Of a stretch of DNA of 64,000 bases, positions 40,329-49,407 are shown one piece after another. The position numbers were made by a program, and so were the translations under genes. How positions within the stretch are numbered: position 1 is the stretch's first letter; the number at the start of each line of letters is the position of its first letter. The notes under the pieces were generated by a model. That model saw only the letters and a program-made list of their open reading frames with translations, did not search any database and was not told the DNA's origin. This DNA comes from an uncultured Clostridia bacterium (GTDB lineage Bacteria; Bacillota; Clostridia; Christensenellales; Borkfalkiaceae), in assembly GCA_947624005.1 (NCBI GenBank), contig CANQHV010000002.1, forward strand, positions 140,373-204,372. Direction: 5' to 3'.

Positions 40329-40978
40329 CGAGATTTTTTGCAAGAGGTCGGTCTGAAATTGAATTAAACTTGCCGAGCGAAGGTAAGATAAGTGAGATTT
40401 AAACGGGTAGGGCAATTTAAATTATAAATAATGTTGCGGTCGGGTTAAGCCGAATTTATGAAAATCTTATCTGAAAAAATAGCGGGGAGCCGCTTGTTTT
40501 TTTTCTGTCCGAAAACGGAAATAGGGTTTGAGTGGTAGTATTTAATATGAATGAAACTATTCGTAAAACACAGCTTTTACGAATAGTTAGGGCAGTTTAA
40601 AGCACAAAAAGGGGCGGTTTTGATATATTTTCGGCTAAATTTACGAAAACTACAATATATTATGAAAATTAAATTCCGACAAAAAGTTTGCAAAATTTAA
40701 TTGTGAGAATCCGTAATTTAAATAAATTTAAATTACGGATTTTGTTTCGGTCGTCGGTTGAGCCGAAAAACGCCGTTAACAAATTGCGAATTTAAATCGG
40801 TTTTGCCGTATATTCGCTTATATTTTAATAAAAATTGCTTAAAAACGGCGATTTTCAGTAAAAAACCGCATTTTTATGCCTGTTTTATGGTCGGCTTTTA
40901 TTTGATTTTAGCCAATTTAGGGGATTTTCAATCGTAATTTCAGCCGATTATGTCTGACATAGTACCGTTTAAATATGA
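40329..40978. other. Gene-free terminus region
   Basis: About 650 bases of AT-rich sequence between the xerS promoter and the glgP terminator hold no credible gene. Seen in it: an inverted repeat (40555-40568 with 40575-40588, AACTATTCGTAAAA arm), the dif-like site (40641-40671), a second long inverted repeat (40708-40723 with 40726-40741), and CATAGTAC at 40958. It lies where gene orientation switches from rightward to leftward. Confidence 0.65.
40641..40671. other. dif: Putative dif site of the chromosome
   Basis: The left part ACGAAAACTACAAT (40643-40656) resembles the CCGAAAAACTATAAT part of the streptococcal difSL site as I remember it, and the right part TTATGAAAATT (40660-40670) shares TTATG with the XerD arm of classical dif sites. 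It lies 350 bases upstream of xerS, as difSL lies next to xerS, and at the gene-orientation switch. Not tested by alignment. Confidence 0.55.
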
Positions 40979-41006
40979 AAAATCGGGGCTGTAAAGCCCC
41001 GATTTT
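40979..41006 (-). terminator. Terminator of the glg operon
   Basis: A 12-bp perfect stem (40979-40990 with 40995-41006), followed on the minus strand by TTTTTCATATT (sharing stem bases), 12 bases after the glgP stop. Confidence 0.85.
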
Positions 41007-41017
41007 ATCGTATTTGA

Positions 41018-43453
41018 TTATTTTTCGGTTTTCAGACTTTTAAGATGCCAGATATTTTCCGCATATTCCTTTATGCTTCTGTCGGCGGCGAATATGCCCG
41101 ACGCGGCGATATTCCTCAAAGACATTTGATTCCATCTTGTTTTGTCTTTTTCGTAAATTTCCGAAATCTTATGCTGAGTCTGACTGTATGCCGCGAAGTC
41201 CGCCATACACATATACGGGTCGGCAATCGGCGAACCCGTCAAAAGATAATTTGCCATATCGGCAAACGATTCGCCGTTGAACCCGATTATAAGCGCCTCG
41301 ATAATACGTCTTAACTTGGGGGATTCGTTGTAGTACTTACTTGAACTGTAACCGTTGCGCCATATCTCGTCGACTTCGTTTGACTTGTAGCCGAAGATAA
41401 ATATGTTATCGTCGCCCACCGCCTGCGCCATTTCGACGTTTGCGCCGTCGAGCGTACCGATGGTCAACGCGCCGTTTATCATAAACTTCATATTGCCTGT
41501 GCCGCTCGCTTCTTTGCCTGCAAGGGAAATCTGCTCTGATATTTCCGACGCGGGCATAAGTTTTTCGCTCATCGTCACGTTGTAATCTTCCATATAAACG
41601 ACGTTAAGTTTATCGTTTACGGCGGGATTTTTGCGAATATCTTCGGCAAGGAAGTTAATGAGTTTGATAATCTTTTTAGCCATATCGTATCCGGGCGCCG
41701 CTTTTGCACCGAAAATGTAGGTTTTGGGAACCATTGGCATATTGGGATTATCTTGTAAGTCGAGGTAAGTATCTATAATGTTAAGTACGTTTAAAAGCTG
41801 ACGTTTATATTCGTGAAGTCTTTTCGCCTGAACGTCGAAAACCGTATCGGGATTGATTACCACCCCTTGCTTCTTTTTTGCGTATTCGGCAAATTGCCGC
41901 TTTTTTATCGCTTTAATTTCGTTAAGGCGATTTAAAACGGTTTTGTCGTTTTCGAACTTTTTAAATTCCGCAAGCTGTGCGCCGTCGAGCACATAGCCGT
42001 CGCCGATACATTGATTTAAAAGTTCGGCAAGCTCGGGGTTGGACTGATTAAGCCAACGTCTGTGCGCAATACCGTTTGTTACGTTGGTGAATTTTTCGGG
42101 CGAAAAATCGTAGAAATCTTTGAAAATCGAATTTTTTATTATTTCGCTGTGCAGTGCGGAAACGCCGTTTACGCTGTGACCGCCGTATACCGACAAATTC
42201 GCCATTTTAATACGGTCGTGTTCGATGACGGACATTCTCGAAATTTTGCTCCACTCGCCGGGGAATTTATCCCAAAGTTCTTCGCAAAGTCTGCGGTTAA
42301 TTTCCTTGATTATCGAGTGGATTCTGGGAATCTGGCGGGCGATAAGCCCCTCGTCCCACGTTTCAAGCGCTTCGGCAAGAACCGTGTGGTTGGTGTAAGC
42401 GCACGTTGATGTAGTAATCGCCCACGCCTTTTCCCAATCGAAGTAATATTCGTCGATAAGTATACGCATAAGCTCGGGTATAGCCATCGCGGGGTGCGTA
42501 TCGTTCAAGTGTATAGCCGCAAGTTTAGGCAAATCCGAAAGGTCGCCGTATCTGTGTCTGTGGTCCTCTATTATATTCTGTATAGAAGCGGAACACAAAA
42601 CGTATTGCTGTTTCAAACGGAGAGATTTGCCGTGCAAGTGGTTGTCGGCGGGGTAAAGAACTTTTGTAAGTATTTCGGCGTCGTTGTCCTCGGTCATCGC
42701 CTGATAATAATCGCCCTGCGAGAAAAGCTTCATATTGAATTCCTGCACGGGTTTTGTTTTCCAAAGGCGCAATACCGACACGGCCTCGCTGTCTTTACCC
42801 GAAATCATCATATCGTACGCGACGGCCTGAATTTCGTTCGCGTTGACATAATGCGTTTCAAGTCCTTTTTCCGTCCACTTTTCCTCTATCTGACCGCCGA
42901 AACGCACGATAAAGGTTTTATCTGTTCTTTGAGTAAGCCAAACTTCGCCTCCGGGAAGCCATACGTCGGGCAGTTCCATCTGCCAGCCGTCAACGATTTT
43001 CTGCTTGAAAAGTCCGAACTCATAGCGAAGCGAATAACCCATTGCGGGGTAATTGCCCGTTGCAAGCGCGTCCATAAAGCACGCCGCAAGGCGACCCAAA
43101 CCGCCGTTTCCAAGACCCGCGTCGGGTTCCAATTCGTAGAAATCCTCCAAGGTAAACCCAAACGACGAAACAGCTTTTTCGAACACGTCGGTCGCGCTCA
43201 AATTGTAGAGGCTGTTTTTAAGTGACCTGCCGAGCAAAAACTCCATACACAGGTAATACACTCTTTTTGCGCGTTTGGCTTTAATCTTCTTTGCAAACTG
43301 TTGTCTTTTTTCAAGTAAAATATCCCTTACGGACATAACAACGGCTTTGTAAAGCTGGTCTTTGGAAGCTTCGTTGGGGTTCACGCCGAAATATCTGGCG
43401 AGCTTGCCTTTAATAAGCTCCTTTACTTCCCTTTCGGTTATAGTTGTACTCAT
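41018..43453 (-). CDS. glgP: Glycogen phosphorylase
   Basis: 811 residues, normal length. The N-terminal half has YYLCMEFLLGRSL, ELEPDAGLGNGGLGRLAACF and the conserved YGLRYEFG-like SLRYEFGLFKQ; the C-terminal half has RLHEYKRQLLNVL and the PLP-lysine motif EASGTGNMKFMING followed by LTIGTLDGANVE. It releases glucose-1-phosphate from glycogen ends. Last gene of glgB-C-D-A-P, 25 bases after glgA. Confidence 0.98.
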   Translation of the reverse strand: MSTTITEREVKELIKGKLARYFGVNPNEASKDQLYKAVVMSVRDILLEKRQQFAKKIKAKRAKRVYYLCMEFLLGRSLKNSLYNLSATDVFEKAVSSFGFTLEDFYELEPDAGLGNGGLGRLAACFMDALATGNYPAMGYSLRYEFGLFKQKIVDGWQMELPDVWLPGGEVWLTQRTDKTFIVRFGGQIEEKWTEKGLETHYVNANEIQAVAYDMMISGKDSEAVSVLRLWKTKPVQEFNMKLFSQGDYYQAMTEDNDAEILTKVLYPADNHLHGKSLRLKQQYVLCSASIQNIIEDHRHRYGDLSDLPKLAAIHLNDTHPAMAIPELMRILIDEYYFDWEKAWAITTSTCAYTNHTVLAEALETWDEGLIARQIPRIHSIIKEINRRLCEELWDKFPGEWSKISRMSVIEHDRIKMANLSVYGGHSVNGVSALHSEIIKNSIFKDFYDFSPEKFTNVTNGIAHRRWLNQSNPELAELLNQCIGDGYVLDGAQLAEFKKFENDKTVLNRLNEIKAIKKRQFAEYAKKKQGVVINPDTVFDVQAKRLHEYKRQLLNVLNIIDTYLDLQDNPNMPMVPKTYIFGAKAAPGYDMAKKIIKLINFLAEDIRKNPAVNDKLNVVYMEDYNVTMSEKLMPASEISEQISLAGKEASGTGNMKFMINGALTIGTLDGANVEMAQAVGDDNIFIFGYKSNEVDEIWRNGYSSSKYYNESPKLRRIIEALIIGFNGESFADMANYLLTGSPIADPYMCMADFAAYSQTQHKISEIYEKDKTRWNQMSLRNIAASGIFAADRSIKEYAENIWHLKSLKTEK

Positions 43454-43478
43454 TACGTTCTCCTAATTCAGTAAAAAA

Positions 43479-44981
43479 TTATTTTAGCATATCCAAATAG
43501 AGCGACTCGTACTGCTTTGCGGAGTTGCCCCAACTGAAATCGGTTGTTGCAGCTCTGTACATGAGTTTTGTCCACTCTTTTTTGTTTTTATAATCGGCAA
43601 TAGCCTCGCGAATGACGTACAGCATATCGTGCGCGTTGTAATTGGAGAAAGTATAACCGTTTTGAAGCGGTTTAATGCTGTCGTAAAGACCGCCCGTTTC
43701 CCTTACTATCGGCACGGTGCCGTAACGGCACGCTATCATTTGCGAAAGTCCGCAAGGCTCTGATTTCGAGGGCATAAGGAATATATCCGAACCCGAATAA
43801 ATCTTCCTCGACAAATCGCCGTTGAATACTATATTCGCGCTGAGTTTGTCGGGATATCTTCTTGCCAAATCCGAGAAAAATCCCTCGAAATGCGATTCGC
43901 CCGTACCCAAAACGACAAACTGTATATCTTCCTGCAAAAGTTCCTCGATTATGTTTGTAACGAGGTCAAGACCTTTATGCGAAACAAGGCGCGAAACCAT
44001 CGAAATGATGGGCACGTCGGGCTTTTGGGGCAAGCCGAGCATACTCTGCAATTCCTTTTTGCAAACGGCCTTGTTCGAGAAGTCGTCGGGCGTGAAGTTT
44101 GCGAAGATATGACTGTCGAGCGCGCAATTGTAGCTTACGTCGTCGATACCGTTTAAAATTCCGCAAAGTTTGAATTCGTTGTTGCGGATTATGGGGTCAA
44201 GACCGTGCGCATAATATGCGTGTTTGATTTCTTCGGCGTATTTGGGGCTTACGGTCGAAAATCTTTCGCAGCACTCGATAGCGCCTTTCATAAGGTTTAT
44301 GCTGTTATTATACTCGACAAGGTATTGATAGCTGCCGTAAATATCGAACAGGTCGCTTAACAAGTCAAGCGAATACTGCCCTTGATATTCTATGTTGTGA
44401 ATGGTGAAAAGCGCGCGTATAAACTGGTACTCTTCTCTAAAACAGTAGTTGGTTTTAAGATAAATCGCCGCAAGCGCCGCCTGCCAATCGTGGCAGTGCA
44501 TAACGTCGGGATAGAAATTGAGGAAAGGCATAATTTCGAGAACGCTTCTCGAAAAGAATGCGAATCTTTCGCCGTCGTCGTAATAGCCGTAGCAGCCCGG
44601 GCGTTTGAAATAGAACTCGTTATCGATGAAATAGAACGTTACGCCGTCCTTTTCATACGAGAAGATACCGCAGTACTGGTTACGCCAAGCAAGATGGACG
44701 TACAAGTTGCCGAGGTAGGTAAATTTATCCCTGTATTCCTTTTTGATATCCGAATAAAGCGGAATTACAACTCTTACGTCGAATCTGCCCGTTGCGGCGA
44801 GCGCTTTCGAAAGCGAGCCGATTACTTCGGCAAGTCCGCCCGTTGCGATAAAGGGCGTCGATTCGGAAGCGACAAATAAAATTTTCTTTTTATCGCCTGT
44901 CTGAACGGTCGCTTTTGACTCGGTAACTTTTGCGGCGGACTTTGCCGTCGTCTTTTTTGCAGTTGTTTTGGTAGTTGCCAT
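43479..44981 (-). CDS. glgA: Glycogen synthase with H1-like N-terminal extension
   Basis: 500 residues. The catalytic GT5 domain begins near residue 33 (KILFVASESTPFIATGGLAEV) and continues with MHCHDWQAALAA, the FTIHNIEYQG motif and the C-terminal PSKSEPCGLSQMIACRYGTVPIVRETGGL. The KTGGL motif of other GlgA proteins reads ATGGL here. Residues 1-32 are a Lys/Thr/Ala-rich tail (ATTKTTAKKTTAKSAAK) foreign to the family and much like the repeat tail encoded at 2-304. It transfers glucose from ADP-glucose to glycogen. Fourth gene of the operon. Confidence 0.96.
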   Translation of the reverse strand: MATTKTTAKKTTAKSAAKVTESKATVQTGDKKKILFVASESTPFIATGGLAEVIGSLSKALAATGRFDVRVVIPLYSDIKKEYRDKFTYLGNLYVHLAWRNQYCGIFSYEKDGVTFYFIDNEFYFKRPGCYGYYDDGERFAFFSRSVLEIMPFLNFYPDVMHCHDWQAALAAIYLKTNYCFREEYQFIRALFTIHNIEYQGQYSLDLLSDLFDIYGSYQYLVEYNNSINLMKGAIECCERFSTVSPKYAEEIKHAYYAHGLDPIIRNNEFKLCGILNGIDDVSYNCALDSHIFANFTPDDFSNKAVCKKELQSMLGLPQKPDVPIISMVSRLVSHKGLDLVTNIIEELLQEDIQFVVLGTGESHFEGFFSDLARRYPDKLSANIVFNGDLSRKIYSGSDIFLMPSKSEPCGLSQMIACRYGTVPIVRETGGLYDSIKPLQNGYTFSNYNAHDMLYVIREAIADYKNKKEWTKLMYRAATTDFSWGNSAKQYESLYLDMLK

Positions 44982-45001
44982 AAATGTCCCCCTCCGAAAT
45001 T

Positions 45002-46108
45002 TTATATAAGCGAACCTTTATTTATGAAGTAAGGCTGAACTTCGCATCCCGCAAGCACTCTTCCGTCGCGTATAACCGAGTTTTTGTCGCTTACTACAAA
45101 GCTGAGCTTGCAGTTTTCGCCGACTATGTTATCGGTCATAATAATGCAGTTTTTGACTACGGAGCCTTTGCCTACTTTAACGCCGCGGTACAAAATGCAA
45201 TTTTCGACCGTGCCTTCGATAAGACAACCGTCGGAAATAAGCGAATTTTTGACTTTCGCGCTTTCGGTGAATTTGGCGGGCGAGCTGTCGTTTACTTTGG
45301 TATAGACATCTCTGTCGCCGAAGATTTCCTGCCTTACATTCTTGTCGAGCAAATCCATATTCGCGTCGAAATATTCGTTGAGCGAAGAAATCGCCTTGTA
45401 ATAGCCGTCGAATTTATAACCGTAGATTTTAAGGTTTTTAACGCCGGGGCTTAAAATGTCTTTGCCGAAGCTTGTATAGCCGTGCTGAATCGCGTCCTGA
45501 ATAAGTCTTACAAGGAACGACGTGCGCGCAACCATAACGTTTATGTAATTTTTCTGCATACCGCCCGCTACGGGGTTTATATCTATGCTTATAATTCTGC
45601 CGTCATTTGCGGTATCGAAAGTCATATAATAGTGCGACTTTTTAACCTCGTGTTCGTGGTAAACAAGCGTAATGTCCGCGTTGTTTTCGATATGAGCGGC
45701 GATAACTTTGCTGTAATCGAGCTTGTAAACCGCATCGCTGTCCGCAAGAACTACAAAATCTTCGGTTGCCTTGCGCAGGAACGCCGTAGCTCCTTTCAAT
45801 GCTTCGAGTCTGTTTTTATAGAGTATTTCCGAATCGTCCGAATAAGGCGGAAGCAGAATAAGTCCTCCCTGCTTCCTCGCCAAATCCCAGTCTTTGCCCG
45901 AACCGAGGTGGTCCATAAGCGACTGGTAATTGTTTTTGGTTATCATTCCGACGGTCGTTATGCCGGAGTTAACCATATTCGAAAGCGCAAAGTCAACCAA
46001 GCGGTATCTTCCGCCGTAGGGGATTGAACCGATTGATCTGACTTTGGTAAGCTCGGGTACGTTTTCTTCGTTTATACTTGAAAATATAACGCCAACTGTT
46101 GAAGCCAT
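45002..46108 (-). CDS. glgD: Glucose-1-phosphate adenylyltransferase-like subunit GlgD
   Basis: 368 residues. A nucleotidyltransferase-like domain begins VGVIFSSINEENVPELTKVRSIGSIPYGGRYRLVDFAL, with the active-site loop of GlgC degraded, and a C-terminal left-handed beta helix (GVKVGKGSVVKNCIIMTDN) is present. GlgD is the regulatory, catalytically weak partner of GlgC in Firmicutes. It follows glgC by 15 bases. Confidence 0.95.
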   Translation of the reverse strand: MASTVGVIFSSINEENVPELTKVRSIGSIPYGGRYRLVDFALSNMVNSGITTVGMITKNNYQSLMDHLGSGKDWDLARKQGGLILLPPYSDDSEILYKNRLEALKGATAFLRKATEDFVVLADSDAVYKLDYSKVIAAHIENNADITLVYHEHEVKKSHYYMTFDTANDGRIISIDINPVAGGMQKNYINVMVARTSFLVRLIQDAIQHGYTSFGKDILSPGVKNLKIYGYKFDGYYKAISSLNEYFDANMDLLDKNVRQEIFGDRDVYTKVNDSSPAKFTESAKVKNSLISDGCLIEGTVENCILYRGVKVGKGSVVKNCIIMTDNIVGENCKLSFVVSDKNSVIRDGRVLAGCEVQPYFINKGSLI

Positions 46109-46123
46109 TTTTAATTTCCTCCC

Positions 46124-47326
46124 TTATACGTTTTTATCGACGATATCGCCTGCGGCCACTTTGCCGCCCTTACTTACGGTTACGCCTCTGCCGAGAACGG
46201 CTATGCCCGCCGTCTTGCTGTCGAGTTTAAGAGCCTCTTCGCGGTCCGCGCCTATCTGCGCCTTTTCGCCGATGACTACTTCCTCGTCCACGATTGCGTA
46301 ATTTACCTTTGCGCCCGCTTTTACGACTATGTTACCCATAAGTACGCTGTCGATAACTTCCGCGCCCTTTTCGATAATGCAGTTGGTGCCGACGACCGAG
46401 TTTACAACCTTACCCTCGATTTCGCCGCCCGTTGCAACGATTGAATTGACAACTTCGCCCTCTACGAACGCGGGCGGAGCCAAAGGACTGCGGGAATGAA
46501 TTACGCGCTCTCTGTCGGCGAGTTCGAAGTTGGGAACTACGCCCAAAAGGTCCATATTCGCTTCCCAGAGAGAGCTTATTGTGCCGACGTCTTTCCAATA
46601 CCCCTCGAAACGGTAAGAATACATTTTTTCGCCCGCGTTGAGCATTGCGGGAAGAACGTTTTTACCGAAGTCTTTTTCGGAGTTGGGATCCGCCTCGTCA
46701 AGTTCGAGATACTTGAAAAGTTTGGACGCGGTGAATATGTAAATACCCATAGAAGCCAAATCGCTTTTGGGTTGCTTGGGTTTTTCTTCGAATTCGTAAA
46801 TAGTGCCGTCGGGGTTGGTATTCAAAATACCGAAGCGCGAAGCCTCTTTCATAGGTACTTTCATACAAGCTATGGTGCAGTCCGCGTTTGCGGCTTTATG
46901 TGCGGCAAGCATTTTATCGTAATCCATTTTGTAGATATGGTCGCCCGAAAGGATTAGAACGTATTCGGGGTCGTACATCTTCATAAATCTGATATTCTGG
47001 TAAATGGCGTTTGCGGTGCCTTTATACCACGAAGTATCTTTCTTTGCCTCGTAAGGCGAAAGAATATGTACCCCGCCGAAAGTTCTGTCCAAATCCCAAG
47101 GCTGACCGTTGCCGACGTACTCGTTAAGCACCAGCGGCTGGTACTGAGTAAGCACGCCTACGGTATCGATTCCCGAGTTAATGCAGTTGGAAAGCGGGAA
47201 GTCGATAATTCTGTATTTTGCACCGAACGACACAGCAGGTTTCGCTATGTTGCTTGTCAATGCAAAAAGTCGGCTGCCCTGTCCGCCTGCGAGTAACATT
47301 GCCACGCACTCTTTTTTTCTGAGCAT
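46124..47326 (-). CDS. glgC: Glucose-1-phosphate adenylyltransferase
   Basis: 400 residues. The catalytic motif [44 protein letters not shown] (here named in parts) is intact, with [32 protein letters not shown] and the C-terminal beta helix GCIIEKGA-like [21 protein letters not shown]. It makes ADP-glucose from ATP and glucose-1-phosphate, the committed step of glycogen synthesis. Second gene, 17 bases after glgB. Confidence 0.97.
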   Translation of the reverse strand: MLRKKECVAMLLAGGQGSRLFALTSNIAKPAVSFGAKYRIIDFPLSNCINSGIDTVGVLTQYQPLVLNEYVGNGQPWDLDRTFGGVHILSPYEAKKDTSWYKGTANAIYQNIRFMKMYDPEYVLILSGDHIYKMDYDKMLAAHKAANADCTIACMKVPMKEASRFGILNTNPDGTIYEFEEKPKQPKSDLASMGIYIFTASKLFKYLELDEADPNSEKDFGKNVLPAMLNAGEKMYSYRFEGYWKDVGTISSLWEANMDLLGVVPNFELADRERVIHSRSPLAPPAFVEGEVVNSIVATGGEIEGKVVNSVVGTNCIIEKGAEVIDSVLMGNIVVKAGAKVNYAIVDEEVVIGEKAQIGADREEALKLDSKTAGIAVLGRGVTVSKGGKVAAGDIVDKNV

Positions 47327-47343
47327 TGATTAATCCCCCAAAA

Positions 47344-49191
47344 TTATTTTTCTTTTATTAAATACACGCAAGTCAGCTTCGGAATATCTAAACTAATAGA
47401 ATAATCTTTGCCGTTGCTTGCCTGTTTTACCGTATTGAAAACCCTTTTACGGATTTTGCCGTTTCCGCCGAACGCTTTATCGTCGGTTGTAAACGCCGTT
47501 CTGTATTTGCCCTTATGGATACCTATGCGGTATCCGCGTAAATCCACGCCCGAAAAATTTATTACCGCCGTAAGATTTTCGCCGCTTGCCGAATATCGGT
47601 TAAAAGCGATAAGATTGTTGAATTTATCGTCTACTACCAACCACTCGAAGCCCGACCAACCGTCGTCCACTTCGTAAAGCGCGGGGCAATTTTTATAAAA
47701 AAGGTTCAAGGCTTTTACAAAAGCCTGCATTTTTGCGTGTTTTTCAAACTTTGTCAGAAAAAACTCGATACCCTCTTCGAAGTTCCACTCTTTAAACTGC
47801 GCCACTTCATAGCCCATAAAATTGAGCTTTTTCCCGGGGTGCGCGTACATAAACCCCAAAAGCGCACGTTCGCCCGCAAACTTATCGTCGTATTCCCCGG
47901 GCATTTTGTTGACTATCGAGCCTTTGACGTGCACCACTTCGTCGTGCGAAAGCGGCAAAACGTATTTTTCCGAAAAGGCGTACATCAGCGAAAACGTAAG
48001 TTTTCCGTGATGGTGGTTTCTGAAATACGGGTCTTGTCTGCAATAAAACAAAACGTCGTTCATCCAGCCCATATTCCATTTATAATCGAAACCCAGCCCG
48101 CCGTATTCCACGGGGCGGGTAACTCCGTCGAAAGAAGTAGATTCTTCCGCCACCGTTATTGCGCCCGGAAAATGCGATTTCAAAGTCGAATTTAACTTTT
48201 TGATAAATTCGATTGCTTCGAGATTCCGATTGTCGCCGTAAATGTTCGGCGTCCAATCGCCCGCGCGCTTGTCGTAATCGAGGTAAAGCATCGACGCCAC
48301 CGCGTCTACCCTTATTCCGTCTATTGCGTATCTTTCGAAAAAGAAATGCGCGCTCGATAGCAAAAAGCTGTCGATTTCGCCTCTGCCGAAGTCAAACTTG
48401 CGCGTTCCCCAACCGCTGTGCTCCATTTTATCCCACAGCGGGCATTCGTAAAGCGGCTGACCGTCGAATTCGTAAAGCCCGAAATCGTCTTTGGGGAAAT
48501 GCGCGGGCACCCAATCCAAAATAACGCGTATGCCGTTTTTGTGAAAAGCCGCTATAAGCGAGCGGAAATCTTCGGGCAAGCCGAGCCTGCCCGTCGGGCA
48601 GAAATACCCCGTTACCTGATACCCCCACGAACCGTCGTACGGGAATTCGGTTATCGGCATAAACTCGACGTGAGTATAGCCCATATCCTTTACATAGGGC
48701 ACAAGTTCGGCTTCGAGTTCTTTGAAGCTGTAATAAGATTTATCTTCGTGGCGTTTCCACGACAATAGGCTTACTTCGTATATGTTAAGCGGTTTTGCGT
48801 AGGCCTCGGAAATCTGCGTGTAGGGATTTTCGCATTTTGCGACGGGGTCGCAGACGACAGAATAAAAATCTTTTGAAAAGTCCGAGCGGAACGAGTACGG
48901 GTCCGATTTAAGAATTTTTCTGCCGTCGTACGTGTAAATACAAAATTGATATTTATCGCCCGCCTTTGCGTCGGCGGTGATTTCGAAACTTTCGTTGTCT
49001 TCAAGCCTTTTAAGCCGAAGATTTCCGTCGTCCCAACCGTTGAAAGTTCCGACAAGCGTTACCGATTGCGCGTGGGGCGCCCAAACGCGGAAAACGTAAC
49101 CGCCCCCTTTATGTCGGTGGCAACCGTAAAATTCATAGGCGTTACAGCTTGTACCGTTATGAAAATCCGTAAGCGAAAATTTTACCGACAT
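47344..49191 (-). CDS. glgB: 1,4-alpha-glucan branching enzyme
   Basis: 615 residues from the ATG at 49191 (a GTG two codons earlier is possible). A CBM48 domain (GYVFRVWAPHAQSVTLVGTFNGW) precedes a GH13 barrel with the nucleophile Asp in GIRVDAVASMLYLDY, the acid Glu in TVAEESTSFDG and LPLSHDEVVHVKGS. It makes alpha-1,6 branches. First gene of the glycogen operon, with a good promoter. Confidence 0.97.
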   Translation of the reverse strand: MSVKFSLTDFHNGTSCNAYEFYGCHRHKGGGYVFRVWAPHAQSVTLVGTFNGWDDGNLRLKRLEDNESFEITADAKAGDKYQFCIYTYDGRKILKSDPYSFRSDFSKDFYSVVCDPVAKCENPYTQISEAYAKPLNIYEVSLLSWKRHEDKSYYSFKELEAELVPYVKDMGYTHVEFMPITEFPYDGSWGYQVTGYFCPTGRLGLPEDFRSLIAAFHKNGIRVILDWVPAHFPKDDFGLYEFDGQPLYECPLWDKMEHSGWGTRKFDFGRGEIDSFLLSSAHFFFERYAIDGIRVDAVASMLYLDYDKRAGDWTPNIYGDNRNLEAIEFIKKLNSTLKSHFPGAITVAEESTSFDGVTRPVEYGGLGFDYKWNMGWMNDVLFYCRQDPYFRNHHHGKLTFSLMYAFSEKYVLPLSHDEVVHVKGSIVNKMPGEYDDKFAGERALLGFMYAHPGKKLNFMGYEVAQFKEWNFEEGIEFFLTKFEKHAKMQAFVKALNLFYKNCPALYEVDDGWSGFEWLVVDDKFNNLIAFNRYSASGENLTAVINFSGVDLRGYRIGIHKGKYRTAFTTDDKAFGGNGKIRKRVFNTVKQASNGKDYSISLDIPKLTCVYLIKEK

Positions 49192-49213
49192 ATTCACACA
49201 CCATACCTAATAT

Positions 49214-49242
49214 ATTTTATCATATCACTTATAATTTTTCAA
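49214..49242 (-). promoter_or_regulatory. Promoter of the glg operon
   Basis: Minus-strand TTGAAA (49237-49242), 17-base spacer, TAAAAT (49214-49219), 22 bases before the ATG. Confidence 0.75.
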
Positions 49243-49355
49243 GACCGTAAACAAAAAAAGTCAAATTATTTTGTTGATAAATACAAACTTTTTGTGAAGG
49301 CAGTCGGCAGTTTACCGCCGCCCCGTAAGTTGCGGGGCGGCGGTAAGAATTTGTT

Positions 49356-49390
49356 TAATAAAAAATGTCCCGAGCGCATTTGCCCGGGGC
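49356..49390 (-). terminator. Terminator after htpG
   Basis: On the minus strand GCCCGGG pairs with CTCGGG-C across AAATGC (one G-U pair), followed by ATTTTTTATT. Confidence 0.7.
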
Positions 49391-49407
49391 GTAAACGTTT
49401 GTGTAAA

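Larger units (their letters stand above)
49192..49407. other. Intergenic region between glgB and htpG
   Basis: Holds the glgB promoter (49214-49242), a 14-bp GC-rich hairpin without T-tract (49312-49325 with 49333-49346), and the htpG terminator (49356-49390). No gene seen. Confidence 0.7.

Noticed and set aside
40548..40601. 17-codon frame beginning ATGAATGAAACTATTCG
   Set aside because: It coincides with an inverted repeat, is very short and lacks a ribosome site.
38800..41000. Strand switch considered as the replication origin
   Set aside because: At an origin genes diverge; here they converge. No dnaA, dnaN or DnaA-box cluster was seen.
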